A DNA stretch of 64,000 nt from Linnemannia schmuckeri (GCA_029449235.1 JANATG010000015.1:1488001-1552000), one strand, 5' to 3'. Positions 1 to 12,690 are shown, numbered from the stretch's first letter. Made by a program: numbers and translations. Notes: generated by a model not told the origin, from the letters alone.

Positions 1-353
1 CCATCGGCAGCCCTGACTTCACCTCCGCCGGAAATGGTACAGGACCCTATATGCGCGGGTACGCCGAACCGCTCTCCTCGCCCCCACTTCAACCCCAACA
101 ACAACAACAGCAGCAGCAGCAGGCGTTACCACCGCACTTGCAGCAGCACCATCCACAGATGCAACAACAGATGGAAAAGCAACAATTGCAGCAAGGGTAT
201 TTTATGAGCAGTCCTATGGGAGGAGGTCCGATGCCAAGTCAGTACGGGTATATGATGCAATCTGGCGTCGGTGTCGGTGTTGGTTCGGGTGGAGATCTCT
301 ACTCGGCACATCCTCATCATCAACAACAGATCCTTCAAGCCGGACGGCGGTGA
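1..353 (+). CDS. C-terminal end of a Gln-rich protein (5' truncated by window)
   Basis: The reading frame beginning at base 3 is open from the window edge to a TGA at 351-353, so only about the last 116 residues are present. The sequence is rich in Gln, Pro, Gly and Met, with a run of nine Gln near residue 35 and further Gln/His clusters. This composition is common in the disordered tails of fungal transcription regulators, but no domain is visible and I do not assign a function. The gene is convergent with the GPI mannosyltransferase gene and stops about 170 bp from its stop codon. The Met at base 51 is probably internal because the frame stays open upstream of it. Confidence 0.6.
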   Translation, partial: IGSPDFTSAGNGTGPYMRGYAEPLSSPPLQPQQQQQQQQQALPPHLQQHHPQMQQQMEKQQLQQGYFMSSPMGGGPMPSQYGYMMQSGVGVGVGSGGDLYSAHPHHQQQILQAGRR

Positions 354-520
354 AGACCGTAAACGTGACCTCAACAACAACATCATTCACAAAAAAACAT
401 CCCTTGCTATCTATTTCCTACTTCCAACTTCGATTAATTCCCCAAGGTCTAAATAAACAACCATATTATCCTCACCACAAAAAAGGCGCGTATAAAGATG
501 TTATATCTATAAGTGAGACG

Positions 521-2778
521 CTAAATTGCGCAGTAGACGAGAACATCGCCTCTCCGCCGCGAGTCGTCATGGAAGTGCGAATTAAAAAATCGCGCGCACT
601 AATCATTATAACGAAAAAAGGACGTATTAGATCAAAGCGCAGATAAAAAAATGCATGTCGGCAAAACCATAACTCCCAAATCGCATAAAAAATAATCAAA
701 CTTATAGAAAATCGCGTTTTGCGAAAGCAAAAGAAAAAAGAGAGAGAAACGCATATCTTACCTCATGGTATCTTTCATTATTGAGCCAAACGCGCATATC
801 GGGAGTCGTGTTAATGAGGTCTTCAAAGAAAACGAGATGACTCTCTTTGGGTGTTGTTGTTGGTGAGCGGTCTTTGAACCGGTTATCCATGAACGCGACT
901 GGATCCCTGTAAAAGGTGTCAGATTCATCTTTGTACGTTGTTGGGTCAACATTCCTAGCAACAGTAAACACAACATAAAAAAGTGAGCGATATGGCGGGC
1001 GAAAAGAATACCCAGTGTTTCCTGAACCATGAAAATGTGGTCTAATATCCAAAGAAGACGTACCCGAGGGGCGGACTGCAGGTGATGAACCACATGGACA
1101 GGGGTTTAGCATCACGAAGATGGACGCTACTGTACCAGGGCGTAGAATGACAAGGCATAATGAACCCTAACGACAAACTCTGTCCTTGGTCCCCTACTTC
1201 CCGTGAAGTCTCCCGAACCCAACTCATGACATCAACAACCCCACGCTGATGGACCAACGTCGTGTACCACGCCATCACCCCATTGACAATCACGAGCGCC
1301 ATCACGATCGTAATCCTCGATCTAGACCTTTTCCAATCCGTACTCGAAAGGAACAACCTCTGCATTGTGTCGGCAGCAAAGGGCAAGAGCGGGTACAAGA
1401 TCGGGTACAAGAAGCGCCATTCTTTGTGCTGGAGGGCCGAATAGACAAAGATAACCCAGAGTGAAAGGTAGAGGACTTGTCGTTTCAGGGTGGCGTTGAG
1501 TCCTGTGCTGGCTTGGAAGGCGTGGTAGGATCCGATGAGGACCAGGGGGGTGTAAATTCCAAAAAGGATGGGGAGACCCTGGGACAGGTACCAGTGCCAG
1601 GGTGAGGAGCCGTAGAAGAGTGAAATGCCCTCGAGGACGTTGACGCGGAGGAAATTCAAAGGTGTCCAGATCCATTCGTTGTAGAGTAAAGTTTTGTCCA
1701 GTACCGCCGACGCAACAATTGCTCCGCCGCTATTTTAAATCACATAATATGTCCATGAAATTAGCAGCAGTGATAAAAGCTTGCAAAGACTTTCAGATTG
1801 ATCAAAAGTATATCTTACCCGATGAGGGCGACGCTGAGGCCAGTGTAGACGATACTAGCCCAGCGACCTTGCCTCGCAAGTTCCAAAATAAGCCAGCCGC
1901 CGAGGAAGAGCCACAGGATCGCGGCTGTTGGACGAAAGATGCACGTCAATGAGGCAATAAAGAGTGAGAGCTTCAAGTTGCCCTGTAACTTTCCTACAGA
2001 TGTTCCAATGAAGGGCCAGTAGTAGAGGGCGACTATGGTTAAAGAGGCTTCCAGTGAGTTAGCGAGAGTCCTGGTCGAGCAGAAAAAGTTCCACCAGCTG
2101 GACACCGTCAAGAACAACTAGTAAATTGTAGGGAGCAATAAGTCGTCATTAGTACTTGGGATCCGAGTTATCAAATAGTGGTGGCAATTAATTGAGAGAC
2201 TTACGGTCCAGTTGGCAGTCACTTGGTTCTCAAAGAGGCGATCTGCAAACCGATATGCGTAAAAGTCACCCAAGGCGGCAAACAACGCCTGGAGGAGTCG
2301 CGGTGCATAGATCTATCATCGGCATTCATAACCATTGTATAATGTTAGCATGTTTCGACTGTGAAATAAGACTTGTCAATTAAAAAAGTATTTGACACAT
2401 TCAAAAGCAGACGCAAAAGAAAAAGGTTTCAATGGACAAAATTAGCGTATACAATATTAATCTCATTTTTATACGTACAAAAAAAGGCCCGTCATCAAGA
2501 TCAAGGAGACTAAGGCTCTTGTAAACGGCAGCAAATACGGCGGGGTGGAGAACAGATCGGAGACCAACGAGCCACTCCCATGTCAGGTATCCATATCCGA
2601 AGGTGATGTTGTGTCCGACTTCGAGGGCCTGCCAGTATTCGTCAGGACTGAAGTAGGTCCTGACGAGAGTAGCGTTGATGAGGCGGAAGAGGACTAGGCC
2701 AGTGATGACCTTTGAGGTAGGCAGCCTGTAGACGGTTGATGTTGCATGTCCTGTTCCTGATGAGGACGACGGCAGCAT
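521..2778 (-). CDS. GPI10: GPI mannosyltransferase 3 (PIG-B/Gpi10 family, GT22)
   Basis: Six exons on the minus strand: 2479-2778, 2205-2312, 1819-2117, 1064-1729, 762-954 and 521-598. All junctions are GT-AG and in phase, giving 547 residues, close to human PIG-B (about 550). The enzyme adds the third mannose to the GPI-anchor precursor from dolichol-phosphate-mannose on the lumenal side of the ER. Visible family marks are SPDEYWQ at residues 44-50 (the acidic GT22 loop after the first membrane segment), GYLTWEW shortly after, a YGSSPWHWY segment in exon 4, MPCHSTPWYS further on, and a C-terminal end in exon 6 (FFNSHFHDD...GDVLVYC) that matches the family's usual finish. Exons 2 to 4 are strongly hydrophobic, as expected for a multi-span protein. 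The start is the first ATG and lies divergent to the ankyrin gene. The small last exon (78 bp) is easy to miss but is needed for the conserved C-terminus. Confidence 0.9.
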
Positions 2779-4756
2779 GGTCGAAATGAAAAGAAAAAAG
2801 AAAAAAAAACAAGGCTGGCAAAGAAGAGCAGCGTGTGTGTAAATCAGGCTGGGTGGACTGAGTCTGGAGAAGGGGACGGCCAAATTATTGGTTGGCTGCA
2901 AAAGTGGCAGTGGAGAAGACAGAATTGTGGCTTAGATGATTTTGCACTGCTCTCTCTGTCCTCTGCTTCAATTTTTTTCATTGAAAAGTCATATGTCTCC
3001 TTTCGTTTGAATAGCGTGAGCCTGGGTCGAGTTTTTTTTATTGTTCTTCTTTGCCTCATCCCACCCTTGCCCTTCCATTGCCATCATCACTTCTCTCTTT
3101 GGACACACACTCACCTCATTTGTATTACTCTTTGCTTACTCCCTTGTTCTCCCTGTAAATACCTTCCTTCCTCCTCCTTATCGTACTGCAACGAAAAGCA
3201 ACACTCAGCAACTACGAACAACGAACAAAAAAAGCATCTGTACACTACTCTTTTTCTCTTTTTTGACCTGCTTACTCAAATCACCTCACTCTGCTACACC
3301 GTCTTCGTACACACTCTCTCTTCTGCCCTTTCGCAATCGGTATGTGTGCAGTACCTTTGTCTACTACCAGCACCCACAGGAGGACAGAAACACAACGACG
3401 TCAACAACAACAGCCTTGTGAATGCAGATTGAGATAATGGCACAATCAGCATTCCAAGCAGACCATGGACCACAAGAAAAGCAAGGACTGCCATTGACAA
3501 ACAGACAAAAAGTGCATGCAGTGCAGCAGTCTGTGTCTCTTGTGTGGAAGTGAGTGAAAGAAAGTGTGTGTGTATGTGTGTGTATGTGTGTGTGAGTGTG
3601 TATGTGTGTGATCTTCGGCCCATGCCTTCACAGAACAGAAAACAAGAGAAAGAAGGAGTGAAGGTGTCTACATTTGTTGCTGTCCGCCATCGCCCCTTTG
3701 CCACTTCACACGGAAGAGAGAGAGAAGGAATATTATTTCATATTCGACAGCAACCGAGGACTCCACTTCCTCACTCCCCCGCTTTGCCTCATATGGTACT
3801 CAACTGAGCGCCTTTTATTATTATCATTGCCATTATTATTATCATTACTCTGACTCTGACCCTCAATCAACGTACACAGAGGACAAACATGGACACAAAA
3901 TGTATGTGGTAAAGAGAGACAATAGCAGCAGGAAAAAAGAGGCGAAAAATAGAGCACAACGCGGAGTCACCGTTGTCTTTGGCAAAAGATAATAGCATGA
4001 TACGGGGAGAAGAAGGTATGAAAAAAGAAGGATGAGGTGGCTGCCCTTCTCTTCGCAATGGCAATGGATGAACGGTATTGTCCATAGCCCACAAGAGACT
4101 AGAGGCACGCACACATATACACACAGACAAAACACAGAAAAAAAAACAGGGATGCATGATTTCTTGTCATGGGCTTGAGCATGGACAATTGGCGATGGAT
4201 ACAAAGAAAGAAGGGGCGAAAGGGGAACAAAGACAACAAGAAAAATATGCACACGCTCAGCAAAAAAAACTATCGACAAACAACAAGCAACGAAGGCATA
4301 GCATTGGTATATTGCGAAGTACTCAAAAATTGATGGTTATCAACGGCAACACCATTTTTCTCATGTCAAGACAGGAATAACTGCACAAGTAGATACAGAC
4401 ACAGACACAGAGAGACAAACAGGATACGGCGACAACTTGTTATATGTGTTCTCATACCAGTCGTCGGCAACGGGTGGTTTTATCCCATGTGTATGCTTAA
4501 GGCTCCTTTTGTCGCTCGCCATATTGGCTATTGTGTTTGTCTACCTCTGTGTCTACGTACGCCATACCCTCACCTTTCCTCCACCCCTTCTCTCTCTGTG
4601 TTTTCCCACACATACCCTCTCTTTCGCCCTTGACACATACATACACATCGTATGGATTCATTGCAACCCGCTTACTTATTTTATCAAATCGTTTGTCTCA
4701 CTGTCTTTTTCTCTGATCCTTTAGGTTCTAGACTTGTCTTTTTTCCTTGTTTGCAG
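2779..4756. other. Shared upstream region between GPI10 and the ankyrin gene
   Basis: About 2 kb of low-complexity sequence between two divergent genes. It holds pyrimidine-rich stretches, a TG microsatellite and scattered short open frames with no protein-like composition. One in-frame ATG segment (3422-3548) ends at a GTGAGT donor and could be a first exon of the ankyrin gene, but its phase does not match the next visible exon, so the connection is unproven. I see no other gene here. Confidence 0.4.
3561..3613. repeat. (TG)n microsatellite with TA interruptions
   Basis: About 50 bp of GTGTGTGTATGTG-type repeat within the upstream region of the ankyrin gene. Confidence 0.85.
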
Positions 4757-5006
4757 TCGCTGCGGCCTTCTCTTCTGAGTATATAATAAGGGACAACAAT
4801 AGTACACTGACACCAACGACATCGTCAGTGCAGGAAGCGTCAACAAACGATCCTGGAACTACATTAATCACAGGAACACAAGGATCGTTTTCACCTGTTA
4901 CTTCGACACAGGTGGCTCTGCAAGCAACAAGCAAAGGATATCATATTCCATCCGCAGCGGTCTATCACTGTATTGCTCCTCCCCCTCCCCTTCCGACTGA
5001 TCACCA
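4757..5006 (+). other. Probable upstream exon of the ankyrin gene
   Basis: The 250-bp segment is bounded by a pyrimidine-rich tract ending in TTTGCAG and a GTAAGT donor at 5007. Splicing to the acceptor ending at 5185 joins it in frame to the ankyrin gene (codons CAG, CCT, TAC, TGC, AGC, then the ATG at 5199). Only this frame is open across the segment, and its Ser/Thr-rich composition resembles the next exon. It is either a coding exon that extends the protein upstream of Met 5199 or a 5' UTR exon. It has no ATG of its own in this frame, so a further exon would be needed. A TATA-like stretch lies near 4780. Confidence 0.45.
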
Positions 5007-5198
5007 GTAAGTGTTTCCACCGAAAGAAAACTCTGGATCCAAACCCATCACTGTCAAACGAAAAGGCGATACGTACAAAAAGTCTCCTAAGTGGCTTGGT
5101 CATTTCTAATGATAAACTATCTCACCGGCCTTTTCCTTCTTTCTTCTTTCCCCACTCCTCCACTTCACCCCCGTCTCTCTCATAGGCCTTACTGCAGC

Positions 5199-8100
5199 AT
5201 GGAAAATGGGCCCTTCTCCAGTCTAAGCTCATCCACCGGCATCCAACAGAATTCACATCACTATCTGCCATTGTTGATGACCAACGGCAAAAGCATGTCG
5301 GGATCGGTCTTCTCGCTTATAGGATCAGGATCAGACCCTGTTGTCACATCCAGGGAAACAGCCCATGGAGCTAACGGGACAAACGGGACTAACGGAGTTC
5401 GTAAGGATCCTCGCCTCATTTCTTCCTTACCTTCGCCCTCTACTACATCATCGGCTTCAGCGGACAGCAAGGCCGCCAACCCCACGGCTACTATTACGAC
5501 ACCGTCTGAGCAAGGAGGACGACGTCCAACACCATCTCCGCAGGATACTACTATGGCGTCTCCAAAATACAATATACCCACCGACGATATATCGGCAAAA
5601 CCCGGCTCCGACCCAACTACCGTACCCGCCTTGAAACCTGTCTCTTCAGTCTCGTCACCAACATCCAAAGTACAAAGTTCAACAAAAAGCGACTCTTCCA
5701 ACTCCAAGCCTTGGTCCGTTACGGGCGCAGCAGGAGCAGCGTCAATATCAGCACAAGCCGATCTCATTGATGGAGCATTGAGCGATTTTGAGGGATCTGA
5801 TTTGTCGGATCTGAGCAGTGCATCAAGTGCCAGCGGGAGCGACCGTGACTCTGAAGGTGGCCAAGATGATGAGGACGATTCAAGTCTGGATGAGGCTGCC
5901 AGCGACGACAGTAAAATGGACGAAAATCGAGGCGATTCTGGATCAGATGACACTTCCAACTCGGATGACTCTGACTCCCAGCCCATGTTGGCGTCGAAAA
6001 AGAGACCTGCTGCCAAGAAGTCTATCCGCCCGCGGATACAGTCTGACAGCTCTGATGGCGAACAGAATCCAGGAGTCTCCAAACGCGGACCAGGTCGGCC
6101 ACCCAAAGCCAAACAGTCTATCAAGTCAAGGAGTCTCCGACCACCAACCACGCCCACCTCCCTAACATTCACCTCCAATACCCAGGCCAAGAAGAATGGA
6201 GGAGCATCAACGGAGGAATCTACTGCAACCGAGTCTGGTTCACAGGCCAACGAGTCCCAAGCACGGAAAAAGACCAAGCAGCCTGACCTTGCCCATATCG
6301 ACAAGCGCGATCGTTCAGGACGGACGCAGCTCTTCAAGTATACCGCGATGGGCGATCTGGAGGCATGTCGCAGTTTGATCGAGGCAGGAGCACAGGTCAA
6401 CGATCGGGATTATGCAGAGTGGACGCCACTGCACGAGGCTTGCGTCACTGGACACGACAAGGTTGCCGAGCTCCTTATCCAACACGGTGCGGACGTCAAC
6501 GCTCGAGGAGGTCATGCAGATACTCCACTTCACGATGCTGCTCAAAATGGCCACGTCGATGTCGTCAAGTTGTTGCTGTCGCACGGAGCGAATGTGTTGG
6601 CCAAGAACGCCAAGGGCATCATTCCGATCGATGTGAGTGATGACAAGGAGGTGATCGATCTTCTTCAGCGGCGTCAAGCTCTCGTCAACATGCTGACCGG
6701 GAAGAATCAAGCCGGCCAGACGATGCTCCATCGCGCCTGCAGCTCAGGATCCTATAACAATGTCACAGACTTGCTCAACCAGGGCGCCGACATCAATGCG
6801 CAGGACAATGCACAGTGGACGCCTTTGCACGAGGCTGCTCTTGCAGGTCACACTGAGGTTGTCGAGCTTTTGTTGTCGAGAGGCGCTCAACCGAATGCCA
6901 AGGGACACGGAAACGACACGGCCTTACACGATGCTTCTCAAAATGAGCATGAGGATGTTGTCAGACTTCTTCTGGAATATGGCGCCGATCCTGACTTTAA
7001 AAACTCGAAGGGAGAGAAACCATGTGATGTCTGCGAGCACGACGGGATCTTGGAGCTGCTCAAGTCGGGAGCCAGAAATACCAAGAAGGCTGTCGCGCGG
7101 GCCGTTGATTCACCACTTTATGGATCACCCAGCTCGTCTTTCGCCCTTCAGTCATCCAAGAGCGGTCCCAACGGATTTCACTCTCAGTCGTCTATCAAGG
7201 GCCAGGACAAGTCCAAACGGCACAAGGAGGGCAGCGCAGATGTCAACATGAGCGATGATGGACGGAGCGCCAGCGAGGAACGGCCGACCCAGATGTCCAG
7301 AGACGAGCGCAAGATGCAGCAACTATTATCGACGATCAGGATGCAGGAACAGATGGAGGAGCGGAAAAAGGCCAAGAAGAGGCGGCCGAAGCAGGTATCG
7401 GAGGATGAAGGTGACGACGACGAGGATTCGAAACTATCTCGCTCACGTTCAAAGGACACCACTCCAACGCCGTCGTCGACATGGAAGCATTCACGTACCA
7501 ACAGCAGTAGCAATACCAACAACAACAACACCCCGAGCAATAGTAGTAACAATCAACATGCGAAGTCATCCCAGAGCAGGCCTTTGACGAAAGCTGGCAA
7601 GAACGGTTCAAGAGCGCGCTCAACTCGGTCTGAAGACAGGAACGACTCTGATTCTGGTCCTGACGTATCAATACATTCCAAACGGTCCTTCCAGAGGTCA
7701 ACAGGAGATCGTTTCCGGATAGACCATCGCTACAAGGATTCGTCTGGTCGGACACAGTTGCATCAATGGGCCGAAGCTGGAGATATTGAGATGGTTGGTA
7801 ATCTCTTGGAAGGCGGCGCTGAGCGGGATCCTAAGGATCATGATGGATCAACGCCCTTGCACCTGGCTGCCAAGGCTGGTAATACTGAGGTGCTTGTCTT
7901 GCTTCTCGCCTATGGAAGCAACGTCAATGCTCAGGACCAGGAAAAGACAACAGCTCTACATGAGGCTGTGCGATACCATCACCTCGAGGCTGTCAGGCTG
8001 TTGTTGCAGAACAATGCCATTGTGACTCTGCGTGATTCGATGAAGCGGAACTGCCTGGACCTGAGCTCGTCCAAGGACTCGGAAATTCGGACATTGTTGA

Positions 8101-10486
8101 AGACATCGTTGGACCAAGCTGAAGCCAAAGCCAAGGAACGGAGCAACAAGCGACTCTCCCAGTCCATCGAGAGTAAGTGCATCACTCTGAATTTTCGCAC
8201 ATGGATATTTGGAACAGACTGTGATGCATTTTGACACTTTTTGACACCTTTTATATCATATTAATGTATACAGCACGAGGATCTCCGAAGCACAAGGAAC
8301 GCAAGACTCATCGTGGAAGTGAAAGCGATGAGCCCGCAAAGGCCAAGAAGCGGAGTTCTGACAGGCGAGAAGGAGATGAGAAGAAACAGCATGCCAGAAA
8401 CGGGTCTAGCGTCGGGCATCAAAAGTCGAACAGCATGACCGCCATTTCTGTCTCGCACCCTAAAAAGCTGTCCTCCAGCTCCACCACACCAACTACGACT
8501 GCCCCTACCTCTGCAGTCCCATGGAAAACCAGCTCTGATATGGAGGGCGTCGAGACGACGGCGCCACTCAAGAAGCGACAACCATCATCTCAACGGCCGA
8601 TTTCTTTGGGACCAAGTTCGACGCTCCAGCCTACCGAGGAGGAACCCGAGGTCCGGATGTCCTCAGGTTCCAGCAAGAAGCGGAGAGAGACTGACCGGCA
8701 TGGTGATAGATATGGCGGCAAGATCAAGATCAAGAAGGAACGCGAGGATGATGCACAAATCTTCAGGGCCCCAGGATTGTCGACAAAACCTGATGAACTT
8801 CGGAGGGTCGCGTCCACACCCTCGTTCTCCAAGGACAGCATCAATGGCAAGCAGAGCCGGTACGGATCCACAAAACCACCAACTTCGTTGTCGTCTTCGA
8901 GACCCAGTTCAATATTTGGGATGCCATTGGGATCTTCGATTGCTTCGATCTCACCACCTTTGACTGAGACGTCCACATCGCCACCTCCACCAACATCCTC
9001 AACCTCGATTTCATCGCAGGATTCAGAGCTGCAGCGGAGTCGGAAACGGAGCAGTCAGACTTTTTCCTCGCAGAGTGGCTACCTCAAGTTTCAGGATGAT
9101 CTGAAGCAGGCTACGGCTACAAAACCGCAGCACCAGCATCAGCGGCAACGGAGTTCTGCATCAGTATCAGTACCAACATCTGGATCTCGTCCTACTGGAG
9201 CCGCCGAGACTTTTCCATTAGCATCTTCAGCAGCGGCAGTGGCAGCGGCAATATCGGCCGATGTGGATGTCTCACGGAAAAAGGCCAAGACATCGATCGC
9301 CGACTCTATCACGGAACCTGTGAGCAGCAAACACCCTGCAACAGCGCCTGTATCATCTACTACGCCTGCAAATGGAACGACAGAACCTATCGTACCAGAT
9401 ATAGCAATGACCCAAGCAGCAGCACCACCATTGCCACCAAGTGCTAATGCACTAACATCAACATCACCTGTCAGCAACTCATCGACTAAGGAGCAGGCTT
9501 CTAGTGTTGCGGAGGAGCCTATCAAGTATTCCAAGGTTGAGGAGGCTGACAATGTGGTGGTGAAGGCGGAGAGCCCGCCACCTGTGCCAAGATCTGCTCA
9601 TGATGCCCAACGCTACTTGCCCCTGTACACTGTTCAGCTTTCGAACGAGACTGACCAAGTGGATCCAACAGCATCATCAGCAACAGGACCAGGACTGAAG
9701 AGCGCTGATTCTTCTCAACAGCAGCAACACTTTTGTGTGGTGGATCGGCAGGTCCAATTGTTACTTGGGCTAACAGGACCTGGCTCGCTTTACTCTCGGT
9801 ATTCACACCTGCACCGACGCCTGGTGACCCCACGGGAAAAGGATCGTCTCTGGTCGCCGCTGTCGTCGATGGTCTCTGATCGATGTGCGGCTGCTGTAAA
9901 GCTGAACTACGAAGTTCTGCCGGTGGAGTGTCAGTTCTCATCGTGGAGCACGGCCACGACGGCGATGTCGCGGTTGAAGGAACATGAGAAACAAAAGTTT
10001 CTGGGATGCGACTTGTACTTTATTCGTCTGGACGAGGTCACGGAATTGATTCGACGGGACTTTCCTCAGTTGGAAGACAGCATGATGACGATCACACTGG
10101 ATATCGGGTACGATGAGGAGTTTGACATGGAGACGGACGCAGATCAGGACCTAGATCTGAACAAGGTCAAGAAGGAGGATGAGACCTTGAAGACTGTCAA
10201 GGAGGAGGTTGTGGAAGAGAGTGTCCACTTGACGACAACGTCCGCCTCTTCGTCATCATCATTGTTGACCACTACGTCTCTGACATCGCTGGCAACATCT
10301 GTGTCGTCCTCGTCGCTCTCACAACAGGCCTCGCAAGTGGAAATGATCTCAGCTGCTAATGCAAATGCTACGAGTGTTTCTTCTGGTGCGAGCGGGTTCA
10401 TCCACAAGTTGAGGCGTGTCCCAGCCAAGATTGCGACCAAGGCCATGTTCAAGGAGCTGCAGCAGCAATACCATCGACACTCTTAG
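5199..10486 (+). CDS. Hos4-like ankyrin-repeat protein (putative Set3-type HDAC complex subunit)
   Basis: Two exons, 5199-8172 and 8274-10486, joined at a GT-AG intron with matching phase, give 1728 residues from the ATG at 5199. The N-terminal 360 residues are Ser/Thr/Asp-rich, with a GRPPK AT-hook-like motif. Three ankyrin blocks follow at roughly residues 364-480, 505-625 and 846-955, with TPLHEA and TPLHDA signatures. Lys/Ser-rich linkers with probable nuclear localisation signals separate them. A conserved-looking globular region near residues 1434-1604 (around RYLPLYTVQL, VVDRQVQLLLG and FLGCDLYFIRLDEV) follows a long disordered stretch. This plan (disordered, basic, ankyrin repeats with TPLHEA, C-terminal conserved region) resembles yeast Hos4, a subunit of the Set3 deacetylase complex, and metazoan ANKRD11/12. 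A nuclear chromatin role is inferred from that resemblance; no catalytic motif is present. The coding region may begin further upstream (see the exon at 4757-5006). Confidence 0.75.
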
Positions 10487-11499
10487 ATCGCTTCTCTTGG
10501 ACTTCATGTTGCAAGAATAAAAATACGAAAGTAGATAAATGCTTTTGAGTACAACTGCTGGTGACATGACAACTAATGGATGTGAACTTGCCATTTTCTC
10601 GAACCAGGGCTGCAGCAAAACAAGTGAGTCAAGTATGGTCGTTTAGAACAGTTATGCACGAGGCACGAGGATCATGATTCTTCATTGCCACATAAATAAT
10701 TTGCACGTTTAATTCTGGTTTTGGTGATGGCTCCTTAGCGATATGGCGAGAGCGTCCGGTTGTATCGTCGTTTGTGATAGTTTTCCTGTCACCTCTCTAT
10801 CGATGATCCTTTGGGCTCGGTGAAGTGGATGTTGAAAGAAACCCCTCCCGAGAACGAGCCGGATATTGTGGGTGCATATTGAACGTTTATTTACTGGTGG
10901 CACCCTGACGAGAAGGTGAATGACTCCATTTGTGCCTCCGCTTGTGGTAGTCGTTCACTCATCCGGTTGTATCGTCGCTTATGATAAAGCATCCTCTCTG
11001 CTGATAATCCGCTTGAACTTGTGCAAGACCTATAGACGCGGGGGTAATGATCTGGATGTCAATTGTGATTGGGAGCACACCAATGAAAGAACCGGCTGGA
11101 CTGGTGTTGCGAACAAAAAAAATGCGCTACAGATGGTGAACATAGACCCCACCTATCAAAGTGAACAAAAAAATAGATTGACGATATATATAGGGGAAGG
11201 CATCCACAACCACACGCATAGTTTTCATCAAAACTGACGTGGTGGACCCAATGGATACAGACTGAGGCGAAAATGACGACGAAAGTGAAGGGACTTGACG
11301 ACGGGGAAAGCAGCAGATGAGGCAGGAAGACAATGGGCAAGGCGTGCCAAGTTTTCGAATATGGCGGCAAAAGAAAAGAAACTATTACAGTTCATATTGG
11401 TCAACCGTTTATTATATTTGAACTGTCGTTTTGTACTTTCATCTGTCATATCGAACTAAATGTTTTTGAAAGCATTATGTTCTTGAAGGAGCAGAGAGC
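10487..11499. other. Intergenic, no gene recognised
   Basis: This is the 3' flank of the ankyrin gene and the space before the relic genes. The only structure seen is a 16-bp exact direct repeat (TCCGGTTGTATCGTCG) at 10755-10770 and 10962-10977, with similar flanks. Short open frames here lack protein-like composition. Confidence 0.5.
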
Positions 11500-12690
11500 T
11501 TAAGCTACCAGCGCCTTTTTGACGACCTCGAATCGAGTTCTCAGCGAAGTTTTCTTGGGATCCTGTCCAAGGAGGATGACAAAGTAAGACATAAACAATT
11601 TCCTATTCTCATGAATAGACGCTTGGACTGCTTATCCATATCCATATCCATATCCATATCCTGTGTTGCCCCAGGCCTCCTGCATCTAGTGTCGCTTCTT
11701 TAGTCCTGTTTTCCAGCACATCATGCTTACTGTATTTACTTCTGTCCTGATTTCGTCTGCATCGTACATAGCGCAATGGAAGGAAGAGGCAATAACGAAA
11801 TAATAAAAAAAAACGTACCTCAAGACTTACTATGACAACGCTATTCTGCACATCCCACCCACTCGCACCGATCAAAGCAATCCACGCCTCCCGCACTTTG
11901 TCAAAGGAGATCCAACTCGATATGCTGGCTATATGACTCCTAGTCCGACGCGTCCGACTTCAGTATCTCCTGACATGCGCCTCTGCGCTCAAAACCACGA
12001 CGAAACGAGCCTGAATCCGCCAAGGGAATCAAACAATAAGTCTTCATTCGATAATGCCGTGCTCATGCATCCATCCTTGACAAGTTTCAATCCCTCAGTC
12101 TCAATCTTTAAGGGAACTCACTGCACTGAGGTGGAGCAAACATGTGAATTGACCCCAAATCCCGACCGAGCACATCCCTCCTTGGCTAAATTGGATGGTC
12201 GAACCCTAAACAAGTCTGGAAAAGCTGTGAATATGGAAACGTTAATGAAACGGATTTAAACAACATGCGAGGTAAAAGTAAGTGGTATGACAAAATACAC
12301 CAAGTGAATATTTTGAACGACGGTCAATGGTGCGTACCTTGCTATCTTGGGGTCTCAAGGTTGAGAACTCCTGACTCTTGGCTGTGAACTTGACAAAAAA
12401 GTAAGGCGCCCATCAGTCCGATGTCAAACCCCGGAGCACGATCGTTGTCAGCCTAATAATAGTGAAAGAAGAAACGGTAAGTGAGAAGACGAGGTTAGTC
12501 AAAACAGAAAGCTATCCATACGCACAAACAGACATGTCAAACATGGAAACCCCACGTTCCTTCCTATCGTCGTCCAAAAGAGAGCCCAGCCAAAAAGACA
12601 GAGAGTGGTCGTCATCCTTTTTTGATCCATTGTGTCTGGCTTCAGTGGCCCTGAAATACATTTCCATGCCCAAGACCATGCACTGACGAC
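11500..12690 (-). pseudogene. Decayed multi-exon gene of unknown function
   Basis: Coding-like pieces line up on the minus strand. One piece at about 12515-12690 contains LSFWLGSLLDDDRKERG. An exon at 12338-12452 (DNDRAPGFDIGLMGA) reads on sensibly only after a one-base shift near 12400 (FFVKFTAKSQEFSTLRPQD). A piece ending at a GTAAGT donor at 11830 contains KVREAWIALIGASGWDVQ. A terminal exon, 11500-11562 (DPKKTSLRTRFEVVKKALVA), ends in TAA and joins the previous piece in phase. The run of plausible splice sites argues for a former gene. The frameshift and the poor phase between the second and third pieces argue that it is now broken. I do not recognise the family. Confidence 0.35.
11633..11660. 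repeat. (CCATAT)n microsatellite
   Basis: Four to five tandem copies of a 6-bp CCATAT unit. They lie in the intron between the last two pieces of the relic gene on the minus strand. Confidence 0.9.

Noticed and set aside
5261..6400. 379-codon open frame on the minus strand opposite the ankyrin gene
   Set aside because: It mirrors the codon bias of the clearly coding plus strand (Ser/Asp-rich), has no domain and no independent signals.
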